The position numbers and the translations under genes were made by a program. From NCBI GenBank assembly GCA_022695795.1, contig MU404125.1, positions 62,001 through 126,000 of the forward strand: a stretch of 64,000 nt of DNA, in the 5' to 3' direction. Below, one piece after another: positions 34,868-46,765 of the stretch. Position 1 is the stretch's first letter, and every line of letters starts with the position of its first letter. Source of the stretch: Biscogniauxia marginata (lineage: Eukaryota > Ascomycota > Sordariomycetes > Xylariales > Xylariaceae). Under the pieces are notes generated by a model. That model searched no databases and was not told the DNA's origin. It worked only from the letters and a program-made list of their open reading frames with translations.

Positions 34868-36226
34868 ATGGTATCTTTCCGTCGAACTCTCGTGCTCAGC
34901 TTGGGCCTGGCTGTTCCCGGGCTTGCCAGCCCAACTACCGTGGGTAACGTTACGGGTAACGCTACTACATACACAAATGCTGATAGCCAGACTGTCACTC
35001 TGCCAACCACCACCATGGCTACCTCTACGCGCCCCATGTCTCCGACAAGCCAGCTAGCACCGACACACAGTTTTGACAGTACTGAACGCTTGTGTAAGGT
35101 GGGCACGAAGAAATGCCACGGAAAACATATCCAGATGTGCAACGGAGACCAGTGGTGGGAGAACTAGAAGAAATGCCACCACTGCCTGCCCTTATCACCC
35201 GATAATGAAACTTATTTCTGTGGCGATTGCGAGATTGGCATAACCCGATGCCACAAACATTCAATTCAGAAATGCAACGGCGACAATAAATGGATGCACT
35301 GGCGCTACTGTGGTAACTGTACCGAGGATTCCAAAGGTGTAGTAACCTGTCACAATGATGAACTCATCCCGCATCCGCCTCCAGCCGCCACGATGGATGC
35401 GGAGGAGCGGACGTGTCCCCCTGGCGGATGGCGCTGCTTTGGTGACGAGCTTCAGTTCTGCCACGATGGTAACCAGTGGAAGAAGTACATGCAGTGTAAG
35501 AACTGTCTGATAGTACAAGACGACTCCGTTTACTGCGGCACAGTAGGACACATGCATCGTGTCGGTGTTCACCCAACTTTGATGACGGCAACCAGTGACA
35601 AAAGCACATCCTCCAAGAATGATACTTGCGATCCTTGCAGCATGCGCTGCGGGAAAGAACATCTCGAGGCTTGTAACACTGAAAAACGCTGGAAGAAGAT
35701 CCTGCCGTGCAGTCAGTGCGGTATGGAGGGTCCGTTTGCCACTTGCTATGATTCGGATATGGGATCCGGGAAACAGATGCAGCTGGCTGCCGGCGAGACA
35801 ATGGGAAAGAAATGCCGGTCCGGTACCTCACGTTGCAAAGACAAGAATATTCAGTTGTGTGACGTGGATGGGAACTGGTCCTCGATTTGCAACTGCAAGA
35901 CAAAGTGTCCCGAAGACGTGGATGAAATACTTAAATGTCTGAGTCCTGAGCACCCCCTTGGGTTTGCCGCAGCGGGTTTTCCGACGTTTGGCATTTCTGC
36001 CTCAGCCGAGAAATGTTCCCCTGGCACGAAGCGCCGCGACGCCAATTTGAAGATCGTCGAGGAGTGCGACGAACATCACCGTTGGAAAGCCTTTTAAATA
36101 TGCGAAGAAAGCCAGTCTTGTATGTCTTGGGACAAATTCGGTGACGCAAAGCCTGATTACGTTCCGCAGCGAGGCAGCAATGCCACTCTAGCTGCTAAGA
36201 GACTTGCTCGAGCCGGCCTCGAGTAA
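34868..36226 (+). pseudogene. Secreted six-module Cys-rich protein, frame broken by two stop codons
   Basis: One reading frame of 452 codons begins with a clear signal peptide (hydrophobic LVLSLGLAVPGLA, cleavage near residue 20) and a Thr/Ser-rich linker with N-glycosylation sites. Six imperfect modules of about 45-70 residues follow. Each has the pattern C-x(4-6)-C-x(6-7)-C-x(5-6)-W-x(5)-C-x(2)-C-x(7-10)-C; for example KCRSGTSRCKDKNIQLC and TCPPGGWRCFGDELQFC. An in-frame TAG at 35165-35167 cuts module 1 and a TAA at 36095-36097 cuts module 6, yet the frame stays coherent on both sides, to the final TAA at 36224-36226. No GT..AG intron can remove the TAG. Both stops are one transition from a sense codon. 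Module 6 also has Arg in place of its second Cys. It resembles modular secreted proteins of unknown function. Recent loss of function, readthrough or sequencing error are the alternatives. Confidence 0.75.
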
Positions 36227-39172
36227 TGGTTCACTGATGGAATGACAGATACCGAGGATGGGAAATAGTAATGAGGGCTGAATGACACTGGAAGAAGGGC
36301 CACCCATCATGATGTGTAGATAGGATCCGCGATAAGAGGAGGGTGTAGACTGGAACCTGGGGTTTGTGATGGGTTGGCTATGGGGCACTTTAATCAGTAT
36401 TGCTAATGTGTATTCATACATCAATTCGGGACAGAAGTAATTGGTCACCTCTGTTCTATTCACTTATCTAATGAGGTATCATGTGTTTTATTGTGATTAG
36501 CCAACTGCCTTCAATGATTATCGAAGGCATATTAAGGCGGGCTACGACAATAGTCGGAACACGCATACCTAGGTAGGTATTGAACCAGGACCGAACAAGC
36601 ACACCTCTGCATAGAGGAACCTCCGAGTTATCTACCTGCTTAATATCCTTTAATAAGTCGGCCGAACACAGGAATAGCATATTATGCGGAGACTGGCAAC
36701 AGCATGGGGGATCGCTAGCTCCCATCACTCGCTACTTGAAGATGGAGGAGAGAGAGAGAGCTATCGCATCACTCTGGACTCGAATGTTGATACAATCCTT
36801 AACCTGCGACTTAGTGATCGAGAAAGGCGACTGTCTAACCTCGCGAGGAGGAAAGAGGGGATGTGAAATGTGGTAAAAGACAATGTGGCAGAAGCTGGAA
36901 AAGTATAGTTCGAGCAGAGTTCGTGCGGTTTCCTGCCTGAGCCCATGCAAGGGGGGATTGTAGAAAGGGGGGTTGTGGAATTATTTTCTCCGACTTGATC
37001 TTATCTGATCTGAACTTTTTTTTCTCGTTCTGTTACGTATACCCTCTTTCTCTCTCTCTCTCTCTCTGTGTGTTGATTGGTTGACGCTGTTATAAGAAAA
37101 TGAGAAAAAAAAAAGGGGGTTGGGATTATAGGGTTTGTACTTCTAGTCTAGGTACACAGCTGATTATGTAGGTACATAAACTACAGGTAAGCTAAGGGAC
37201 TACTTGACGCCTCGCTTTATATAGATAGATATCAACTTAGACTCCTCGCGCACCACCTTCTCGCCTTTCAGAGTTTGGCCTAACGCTAGGGTTCCCCGGA
37301 GTCGGATTCCCCGGAGACGGGGGCACAAGCTAGAGTCAGTAGTTACGATGCTAGATACCGGTGGGTCTAGGGGGCCGGAATTGAATCGTAATTGGTGCTA
37401 TTGGATGACCCCTAATGGGTATGGTGTATATATAGGTAGGTACCTATCTTACAATGCAATGATTTTCTGTGCATCTACATGCTATGTAGTACCTGCTAAA
37501 TGAATAGTTTGTGTATTCTCTGATAATCTATAACGATTCGTGCCTAGGTAGGTATCAGTCTTCATCGGCCACCTATTCGTCCTCCAGCGCATATCGGTTG
37601 ATATTCACCTCGAATGATACGCGGGCCAAACCAGCACGTGACGGGACTGATGATCGGGGTTGGGTAGGTCGGGTAGCGTACAATGGGCATCTGGAGAGAT
37701 AGTGATAGCAAGCTCAGGCTGTCTCGATTCATGTAGCGGGTATGACTTAGTTGGCCTCCCCCCTTCGCTTTCATGTACAATCCATAGCGAACGACGTCAA
37801 ATATCGAAATCGCATGTTCACCGATCAGCCTATTTGCCAAATATACCTGAATCCCATAGGTATATCAACTCAAACGGGTCTCCATATTTATACCGATTAA
37901 GGATCCTGACTAACCTAGGTAGCCAAGTCCTATCCTATCTCTAAAGCTCGTTTTCCCCCCTCCCCTCCCCTCCCCTCCTAGTTTGTCTTGGTCATACCAC
38001 CTTTCTTCCCCCTCTCCCTTATGACTTCGCGCGAACGAACATCCGATCATGTCATATCAGGCCATTGACAAACGAAAGAAAACATGATGGTGTGTGTGAG
38101 TGTGTGATTAATATGCGCCATTACCTACCTAAGGTAAGCTATTTTTTACCGATCTAGAAAAGGGAGAGGAAAAGAAAGAGAGGTGACGGCCAAAAAAAAA
38201 AGAGGGGGGGGGGAAGGGAAAGAGAAGATAAAAAGGGGAAGGGGGGGAAGGAGGAAGCCCCTATAATTTCAAAATAGCTACTCAACTCCCCTAGGTATTC
38301 CAGCCATCTCGATGAACCAACTAGCCCCGTATATGAAATCGAGTCGGCCGACGTCCATGTAGCCAAGTTTACCTTGAGAGGGTAGGAAAATAAGCACCTA
38401 ACCTAGTAGTCCCAGCCAGCCACAGCCACGCAAGGAAGCGCCGCCTTGCTTATGGGATATTGTAATTCCTCAAGTGGGCTCGCGTTGGAGAGAGGGCTCT
38501 GTTTCTTGAAAGTATTCACGGTTACAGGCCACTCACACGCACAGCTAAACTACCTGACAATAAATAGGAGGCACACATGGCCATTTGTTAAGCGTAGCAA
38601 AGGAGAGCGAAGATACATTTTATTGACCGCCCTGATTAGATAGAAGCTACGTTACCAATGTCCTTCTGGGCATGGGACGTATTATCAAGGCAAAAACATG
38701 AGCGAGTATCCCTATAGATAGATCATTTCCTGTCCACCATCCTTTTTTTCTTGATCATATCTGAAAGCGCCGGTATTCGACCCCTTGAGTTCGTCCCGTG
38801 ATCTGCCGTCAAGGTTTGCCTACTTCGTTTCCGTTTTCCCCTGAACGCCTCAGAATGTAAAAACCAGACTAATCCCTGGATAGTGTCCATGGACCCCCAT
38901 GCACTAAAATACACTGATCTCTATTTACGCCGTGGTATAGTTGTACTCGGAAGGTACAGATGGGCGACCCAGCCATAGTTTATCCGCAGCAAGCGAACGA
39001 CACATTATGTACCTCAATAGTCCGAGTTAGGGACGGTGTGTATTCCACAGCAAGTATTTTGGGGCCTAAGGAAATTAGGCACCATCCACATAACCCTTGC
39101 TTTCATAAGCTCTATAATCCACCAGAACTGCAAGGTGGGAACGTCAAGGTTCGAGGTCATAACCGATATAAA
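36227..39172. other. Intergenic region
   Basis: This 2.9 kb lies between the Cys-rich gene and the 3' end of the SREBP gene. It contains a (CT)n tract near 37047-37067, AGGT/ACCT palindromes at 36566-36580, 37433-37448 and 37542-37555, and a purine-rich block near 38158-38255. No gene is supported. Confidence 0.5.
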
Positions 39173-42100
39173 CTAGAAATCATTTAAAGGGTCCACCAGT
39201 TGCTCCTGTTTGTCTCCGGGTTCTGACTCGGGAGGCGTCTCATGGTCGGACTCCTCTTCGCTCATACTTCCGTACCCAGTATCGGTGTCGGTATCGGTAT
39301 CGATGTTCATACCCACGACGCCACGAGTTACAGCCAAACATCGCTCAACCATTTGGGGTCGCACGTCCGGCTCAAGACCGCAATCTTTCCCTGTCCATAT
39401 TCTCAGGGTACCTGAGAGACGTTCGAGGGTGCTAGCACATGCTTCGGCCGCGAATTCGTGGCCAGCAAGGCGATCCATCAACTTGAAGGTTGCCGTGAAC
39501 CCAAGGAGTCCCATATCACTGATGGGGTGAATCTGGTCGATCACACCGTAGATGCCCACAGGCTCTTCTGGTGGTGAGAATTTCTGGAGATGTGCAATGG
39601 CCATAGCGCACAGGAGGGAGGTGCGAATCTCGGTGGTCATCATCAAGGATGATGGGATTTCCTTTATCGGAGTGGACGACGGTAGGGAATCTGATGTGTT
39701 GGAGGAATTGTTTGACGTTAACACCGAAGTCACAGGGCCGATAGCTTGCAAGGCAGCCATGATATTGATATTTCGTTTCTCGTTCAGAAGCAACGCGCGT
39801 GCCACCAGGGCACGGTTTTGTGCCATGGAGCCGATTGGTGCGGTTCTGATGGCTAAAGATACCTCATCCTCGACAAGTTGCATCATGTCCGTATTGCCCT
39901 CTTCTTGAATAAGACTATTTGTGAGGGCACTATGCAGTGTCATGCTGGACCACCAGGCGGCAACTGCATCCATTGGCGAGCGGACAGCTAGATCATCTAC
40001 TACGGTAGCTATGGCATCAGTAGTGCCAATGGCGTTCTGCTCAGTAGGATGGTTCCAGGCTAGATTGTGTGCGCGTTGAACGATGCTCGGGTTCAGAACT
40101 TCATCGCAGTCTTGCTCAAGGAGCACGGCTAAGTGATCCGGAAGTTCATCTTCCGACTGCTCGTGGCCACCACGGCGAAGCTGGATTAGAAGACGATGTA
40201 ACTGCTTTGCTTCATTCCACATCATCCTGGCAAGCTTTGAAGCGAAAGCATCGAAGATACCTTGCTGAATTCCAGATTGGTCATGGTTCCATAGAAGGAT
40301 ACGAATGTGAAGTGCTTTCAACATTAGGCGCAGAGGAGTGGTGGGGAGAGTGCACGAAGCAAGGAGAGTTAGTGTAAGCCGACTCTTACTAATATCGACG
40401 TCGCCTCCAGCTAGCTGAGCATCGAGAGCAATCGACCATGCCTTGACGCGAGCAATCTCCTGATCCTCGGTAAGTCCGGTCAGCACCTGATAGCCATGAA
40501 CACCGATGATATTTCTCAGGCTGAGCTTAAGGATCTTGAGACTAAGAGCAGCAGCCTCGAGAAAGAAATTATGACGGGGAACCCAAACAGTCTGAATAGC
40601 TGTGAGCCATGCCTGCCGGCGTACATGGATAGGCGACGCGAGCGATGGCACTGCCTTGAGATTCGCCTGAATTTCTTTCGGACCTTTGGGATTCGGCGAC
40701 TTGCGCTCCGCAAGCGATGGGAGGAGGGCCCAACAGAGGCAACACAGCAGTAAGGCGACCTTTATTGAGTAGAGTACCTGAGAGCCATGAACCGAATAGC
40801 CGAGGAAATTGATACTCAAGGATGAAGTAAGGAATCTAAACAGGTGTATTGGCAGGGCAAAAAGGCCGCGGCCCTCCGGCGTTTCATTGCTCTGCTCATT
40901 CTCATGCACAGCCTCCAGCAACATCAGGCCTGCGAGAGAGCCAACCATTAACTTCCCAAAATAAGGGCCTGCATTCTGCCAGCCGCGACTATGCATCTGG
41001 TTTTGCTGCTGCTGAATTTGCTGCTGGCGTACCAGATTCGGATTTGGTCTGAATGGCTGCTGTGGCACTGGGTAGGGCTGGCCTACCGCTAATTGGGCAG
41101 CGATGATACGTTTCATGTCGTCTGGCACTTGGATCATACCCTGGGCGTCGGACCGACCGGGAGTGGCCATAGGTGAGTTTGCATATCCGTTGGACTCTTG
41201 CGGGTAGGTCGTAGGGGTTGACGGTGGCACCTGCTGGAGGGGACTGATTCCGCCGTTCATGGCGCCCGCCATGAACAGTTTCTCGAAGGCCGCTATCCGT
41301 TGCTGCATGGCCGAGTTCTCATCCATGAGCCGGGTATTTCGCTTCTCGAGATGGCGAATGTACTCGGTAGCCTTGCTTAGAACCTGCACAGAGTTTAGCC
41401 ACAACGCCTAGCTTCAATCAAATATCAAGACCGACAAACGCACCGTTGCTTTATTTAGCTTATGCGCCGGCGTCAAGCCGTGCAACTCCTCCCGGTCTTC
41501 CGTGGTGTCTTCTCCCCTTGCGCTCTTAGACATGATGCGTAGACTCGGCACACTATCTCGCAAAGCTGCTATCTTATCATTGAGATTGGTGCGATATCTC
41601 TTCTCTATCATGTTGTGTGCCGTCTTCTTGACGGGGTGGTGACCATCAAGATCGTCGTCGTCGTCGTCGTCCAGCTCGGCAGATGACTTTCGCTTGCGCG
41701 AATTCGACTTTGAAGAGGCGCCGATACCCTCGGGCGAAGATATCGACGAGGACTTGCCCATGCCGATGCTCGAGTCCGGGCTCGCCTCGCTCTTAGGGGA
41801 GCGGTACTGAAGGCTCGGAGGCATAGCAATGTTCTGGAGCTTCTGTCGCTGCTCCTCGCTTAGGAGGCTCGATGCCGTACGAGGTACGTCTCGTTGGGCC
41901 TGTGCGGGTCCCGAGGTGCTGATTGGTCCTGCGGTCGGGAGCGTGCTCGAAGCCCCGGGCTTGATGGAGGAGGGCGGCATTGCGACCGACTGCTGCATCG
42001 ACGACGACGGTAGGGGAAGGCCATGCTGCATCGAGGACTGCTGGTTCATATTCCACTCATCTTGGTAGAAGGGGCTCGTGTCGTACGTGTCGTAGGGAGG

Positions 42101-42292
42101 CGTGCTCTGGAAAGACCAGCCAGGCTCGCCGAAGAAGGTCTGATTGCTGCCGTTGGCGGCGGTGGTGTTATGATTGCCCGTGTTGTTATTGCTGGCGCTG
42201 TCGCCAGTGCTGCCCGTGCCGCTGGCGTTGTAGTAGGGCGCGTCCCCTTCCTCGAGACCGAAGAGGTCTGAAGGGTCCTGGTTCTCCGTCAT
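39173..42292 (-). CDS. srbA: SREBP-type membrane-bound bHLH transcription factor (SrbA/Sre1 family)
   Basis: Two exons, 42292-41444 and 41383-39173, with a 60 nt intron inside the bHLH, encode 1019 aa. The bHLH-zipper starts at about residue 226 with [20 protein letters not shown]. The Tyr in EKRYR is the SREBP-specific substitution. The HLH loop is extended and acidic, and helix 2 resumes as [19 protein letters not shown] after the splice. Two hydrophobic spans, about 424-441 ([17 protein letters not shown]) and 484-506 ([17 protein letters not shown]), fit the hairpin that anchors SREBPs in the ER. The remaining ~500 residues match the fungal SREBP C-terminal region (DUF2014 type). In Aspergillus the factor is released by Dsc-dependent cleavage and controls ergosterol synthesis, hypoxia adaptation and iron genes; the same is inferred. 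The tail has a DTDTDTDTG repeat. The symbol follows the Aspergillus orthologue. Confidence 0.95.
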
Positions 42293-45181
42293 GCTGGTAC
42301 GATCACAGTATGCAAGTGTGGTTCGACATCAGCAAGGCTACGACTGAGATGGCCTAAGCCGGCGGTGACTGAGAGGGGTGCCGAATGGGAGGGGACAATT
42401 GACCAGGGTGGTGCGCTCGATGGATGAGCTGATCGAATGTTATGTGTTGGTGTATAAATAAACTGGACAGTCGGCCGATGGGAAGATGGCAGGTAAGGGG
42501 GTGGGAGTCCGGGAGGGAAGAGGAACGGAAACGGAAACACGAGAAGCTGAAGCTAAGGCAGCCTATTTTCAGCAAGAGCGAAGAAAAGGCATTAGTTTTG
42601 TTGATTGTGAAGGACAGAGTTGATTATGTGACGCCAAGGGCCCCCGTCCGCTAGCAATGTTGTGTAAGTAAGGACCAGGGTGCTCTTAAAACCGGTAAAG
42701 CAGGAAAAAAAAAAATAATGTTGTAATGAAGAAAGATCGGATCGGGAGCATGAGACAAGAACCCAATGAGACAACCCACGGGCGGACAAGCGGATGGATA
42801 GAGCAAGCGCGAGGGTAGGAGCAAGAGCAAGGAACTTCCTATCCTTACCTTCAAGGCCTGAACCCGAGGTACTGGTACATACAAAGTATTGGTAGGCAGG
42901 TACCTGTGGTATACTGTAAAAGATAAGTGAAATGTTAGGTCATCAATCGCTAGGTGTATCTTTTTTTCTTCTTCTGTTCTTTCTTTCCTCTCCTCTCTCC
43001 TCTCACTTCAATCTGATCTCTCACACTTACATGCACGCACAAACCACAAATACACACACACAGACACTCCGTCTCCCTGTCGTCTCCTCTCTTTGCCTTC
43101 TCTCTCTCCAGTTAATCCTATTGGCCACGTACGATGGGTAAAAGGAAATATCGAGATTCCGTATAAACTACATGTCCTTCTACTTTTAGTCTGTGCTCTG
43201 TTCTGCAGAGGGACAAGGTGAATGACGACGACGACAACGACGAATTGGGATGTGAATGACTTGGGGGAGAGATGGTGGAGGTTGGAGGGTGGGGGTAGTG
43301 GAAAAAAAAAAGTAGAGAGCAGTGAACTTGATCGAGTGGAAGCTTTTTCAGAAAATCATACGATGGCGGAGCAGATCGGGCTTAAATTGAGACACTGAGA
43401 GCCCCGCCGTCGCCCACAATTTTCGGGCTAGGCCGTTCTCCTAACCACAAGACGGCCAATCCATTGCCCCCTCCAGCGAGCCCGCTAGTGCTACAATTCG
43501 CATTTCGAGATTTACCGTTGTTCCGCGGCTGTAATCTGTAGCGTTTGTAGCGTGCTAGTATACACTAGGTTAGCTACACTAGAAACCTACATATCTGTAT
43601 CTGTCACCCTTAGAGAGCGGTAGACCACGTGTTGAAACCCAAAACAGAAAAAGAAAAAAAAGGGAAGGAAATGGAATAGGAAATCCCCGAAATTAAAACA
43701 GTCAATACCTAGGGACCTCGTCCTTCTCGTGACTATACTAGAGCCCTTGGCCAATTGGAAAAGCCACTCATTCATGTGTATAATATATAATATGTAGCTG
43801 TACGGCCCCAAACAGATAGTAGGTTCGGAGTTATTGATCACATGCAACTCACTTGGGTTACATCACTTACATGCATACATACATCTGCGTAGGTATAATA
43901 CACACACGAGAGCGGAGAGTCGAAGTTGAGTTGACCCTCTCAGCTTCACTTACACAGGAATTGATGCATCCCAGACGCTGCCGAATGACGAAACCAACTT
44001 ATCCTCCCCGTCGATCCCCGGGCCAGAAGAACAACCAACACACGTCGATCGTGTAACGTTGCCAACTCTTGTATTACACCAGTTCCGGACAGTACACTAC
44101 AAAAAGAGGCCCAGGTAAAAGTGTTTCTTGTTTTTATTTTTTATATAAATTTACTGCCGCAAGAGAGAGGGAAGGGATCGAGGCCGGCGGGAACTCCAAG
44201 TTACCTACGACAACGCCACCTCCTCGCCGGCGTTCATCGTGTAAAACCGTGGCGTACCAATCAGAAGTCCAGCCGGCCGAGAGAGTTGCTTCGAACTAAC
44301 TAGGATCCGGTGGACGGGGGGGACCTGAGATAAATTGATTTGAACGACCTGGAACCCTCTCCCCCCCGGTATCGACTACCTTGTATGCTCTCGAGACACA
44401 AGCAAAATTCGACTGTATCACCACACATACAAAAAAAAACCACATCAATGAATCATAGGAAAAATGGAAAGAAATAGGGGGGGGGGGCCTCAATGAAGGC
44501 TCAGCTCGCACTAATCAAGAGTTTATCTTTTACTCATTTTGAAATGTCTAAAGGGGGTTTTCTGGTATAGTGTAGAATCCTGAGACGTACAGAGCGTCGC
44601 CGGGGTCTCCAGATTCGGGCGGAAGCCGCCGTCGACGGTCAAAAAGGGTCAAGTAGTAATAAGAGAAGGTCGGTGCTCAAGCACAATTGGGTTCTTTTTT
44701 TTATGTTCTTTTATTATCGCGATCTTGGTAGATCGAAATTTGAGAATAACAAAAAAAAACATACAAAATATTTGAATAGAATTAATAATCACTCTGGAAA
44801 GCTTCGTGTGGTATATCTAAATCATTATGAAACAACCCAAAAAAACCCAGTTGGAAACCTCCCTCCTCCTCAAGGCTCAGTCGTCATCAAGAAATTGTGA
44901 CCCAACTTACAACTCCCCCTCCCAAGACACATCGTGACAAATCGTAGGTAAAACTAAAAGTAAAAGAAAAAAAAGCTTTTGCTTCTGAATAGTAAAGGCA
45001 GCTTTGACGAGGGGGGGCTTCTCTATACAACGTCATTTGCTCATCTATGTAGAACCCTCTGATTACTCTCTCTCTCCCTCTCCCTCTTATTCGGTAAAAA
45101 CCGGACAACCAGATCAGGTTCGTCATGTAGAACCAACCCAGTTACCTACCCATCACCGCCTGCTGCCGTTGCTGCTGCTGC
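42293..45181. promoter_or_regulatory. SREBP promoter/leader and intergenic region
   Basis: The part next to 42293 is the SREBP 5' leader and promoter. CT-rich sequence near 42960-43110 suggests a core promoter or long leader. The rest lies downstream of the membrane-protein gene and holds a G11 run at 44477-44487. A degenerate tRNA-like stretch near 43400-43460 was rejected. No further gene is supported. Confidence 0.45.
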
Positions 45182-46765
45182 TCACCAGATATCCTCCGAG
45201 CTCTTGACCATCTCCATGGTCGGCGTCTTGGGCTGCAGCTGCTTGATCCTCTTGCGGTCGGCCCTGGTGACGAGCGAGGGCGTGATGGGGACAACGGGGG
45301 AGAAGGGCTGGTACGGCGAGTACGGGACGGGGGCGCCCGTCCACGGCGTCCGCAGGCCCGACGGGGACAGCGCCCCTGCCGGCGGCGGCGCCCTCTCGAA
45401 CGTCGTCTGCTTGGTCGTCTGCGCCGACGGCGAGCTCAGCGGGGCCTCGTACGCGCGCAGCGGGAGCGCGCCGCCCGTGCGCACAGCCGACGGCGCGTTC
45501 GGCCGCGCGAACGTCGCCCCGGGCTTGGGCGACGCCGGCAGCGAGGGGAACCGGCTGACGCCCGGCTTGGGCGACGAGGGCAGGCCGCCGACGAGCGGCG
45601 CCGTCGACCGCTCCGAGCTGGCTGACATCGGGTCCGCCTCGCTGGCAGCTAGGGACTGCTGGCGCGAGTGGCCGAGTTGGCCGCCGAGCCTCTCGTCGAT
45701 GCTCTGCGTGCTCTCGGGCGAGATGTCCGGGGGCGTGAGGGGCGCTGCCGGCCCGGGCTGCCTGCTGAAACGCGGGTGTGGTTGCTGGTCACCCGGGATC
45801 GGGGGCGGGGAGGCCGGGGCATACTGGCGCGGAGGGATCGCATTCATCTCTTCCCCTTCCTGGCGCGGGAAGGTACCCGACATAGGAGTCATGATTGGTG
45901 ATGAAATGCTAATGCCCTTCACGTTCTTCTTCCGAGGGGATATCAGAGCTGATAGGATCGAGGCTGTCCGAGACTGCCTCTCGGGCTCTTGTTGCGAAAG
46001 ATCAAGGTTCGCAGGCTTGTTTTTGCCCTTCTTCAAGATGCTCTGCCTAGGTGCAGCGGCCGTCGGGGCTTTTTTCGATACCGGCGAAGGAGGGCGTTCC
46101 AGAGTCACACCCGCCTCCTTCGCAGCCTCCTGCTCCATCACGTACTTGTACATCTCTTCTAACTGTTGTTGCGCCATCTCGCGATCTGCTGCGACTACTC
46201 TCTGGTCGACTCGCGGATTTATACCAAGCGTGCTAGAAGAATGTGATGCGGGATAGATGTAGGGATTTGGGCTCTTCTCGTTCGAAGGAGTGGGAGGAGT
46301 TGGCCAGGAGAAGTTCTTGACAGGCGACCTGGGCGTCCCAGGAGGATATTGGGGATCTTGAGGATACGGCACGCCGCCCTCACTCTGTAGACGGTTGGCA
46401 AGGGCGAATTGGTAGGCAAACTGGGCGTCGTAGTCAATGTCGTCTTCCCCAGCCGTCAAGTGTTCGCGGCGTTTCTTTGCGAGTAGTAGTAGGAGGGCAG
46501 CAACAATAACGAGCGAAAGGGCGTAGGAGCCAACTATGCCGCCGATTTGTGCTGGAAGGTAAGCTGAGTCTCGAGTGGCCCAAGCCGACAATGGGGGACC
46601 GTCCTCAGGCGCCGGCGCTGGGTCGAAGTAATTTGAATGGAGATCACTCTTGGTGTCTCTGGGAGCTACAGAAGGAGTGGAGGAGCAGAAAGGAACGAAT
46701 GCCAGAGGAATCAATACCCGGACGAGGTCAAGGGAGGAGGGCGTGCTATAAAGCCTAGGTTGCAT
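45182..46765 (-). CDS. Single-pass membrane protein with Pro/Ser-rich cytosolic tail, function unknown
   Basis: A single exon of 527 codons. A hydrophobic N-terminus (residues 14-30) is a probable signal peptide. A short extracellular segment follows (about 31-72), then one membrane span at 73-96 (QIGGIVGSYALSLVIVAALLLL) in which the polar stop KKRRE marks the cytosolic side. The long tail is Pro/Ser/Lys-rich with repeated SP/TP sites suited to phosphorylation. The very C-terminus, RADRKRIKQLQPKTPTMEMV followed by KSSEDIW, is compact and charged and looks like the conserved part of an ascomycete-specific family. Layout resembles a cell-surface sensor or anchor, but no catalytic domain is visible and no function is claimed. 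The start is the first ATG and gives a good signal peptide. Confidence 0.82.
   Translation of the reverse strand: MQPRLYSTPSSLDLVRVLIPLAFVPFCSSTPSVAPRDTKSDLHSNYFDPAPAPEDGPPLSAWATRDSAYLPAQIGGIVGSYALSLVIVAALLLLLAKKRREHLTAGEDDIDYDAQFAYQFALANRLQSEGGVPYPQDPQYPPGTPRSPVKNFSWPTPPTPSNEKSPNPYIYPASHSSSTLGINPRVDQRVVAADREMAQQQLEEMYKYVMEQEAAKEAGVTLERPPSPVSKKAPTAAAPRQSILKKGKNKPANLDLSQQEPERQSRTASILSALISPRKKNVKGISISSPIMTPMSGTFPRQEGEEMNAIPPRQYAPASPPPIPGDQQPHPRFSRQPGPAAPLTPPDISPESTQSIDERLGGQLGHSRQQSLAASEADPMSASSERSTAPLVGGLPSSPKPGVSRFPSLPASPKPGATFARPNAPSAVRTGGALPLRAYEAPLSSPSAQTTKQTTFERAPPPAGALSPSGLRTPWTGAPVPYSPYQPFSPVVPITPSLVTRADRKRIKQLQPKTPTMEMVKSSEDIW

Noticed and set aside
43400..43460. Minus-strand sequence resembling a tRNA D-arm (GTGGTTAGGAGA)
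   Set aside because: There is no matching B-box (GGTTCGANNCC) or acceptor-stem pairing at the required distance.
45204..46256. Plus-strand open frame of 350 codons
   Set aside because: It is the antisense shadow of the membrane-protein gene, Gly/Arg-rich because that gene is Pro/Ser-rich.
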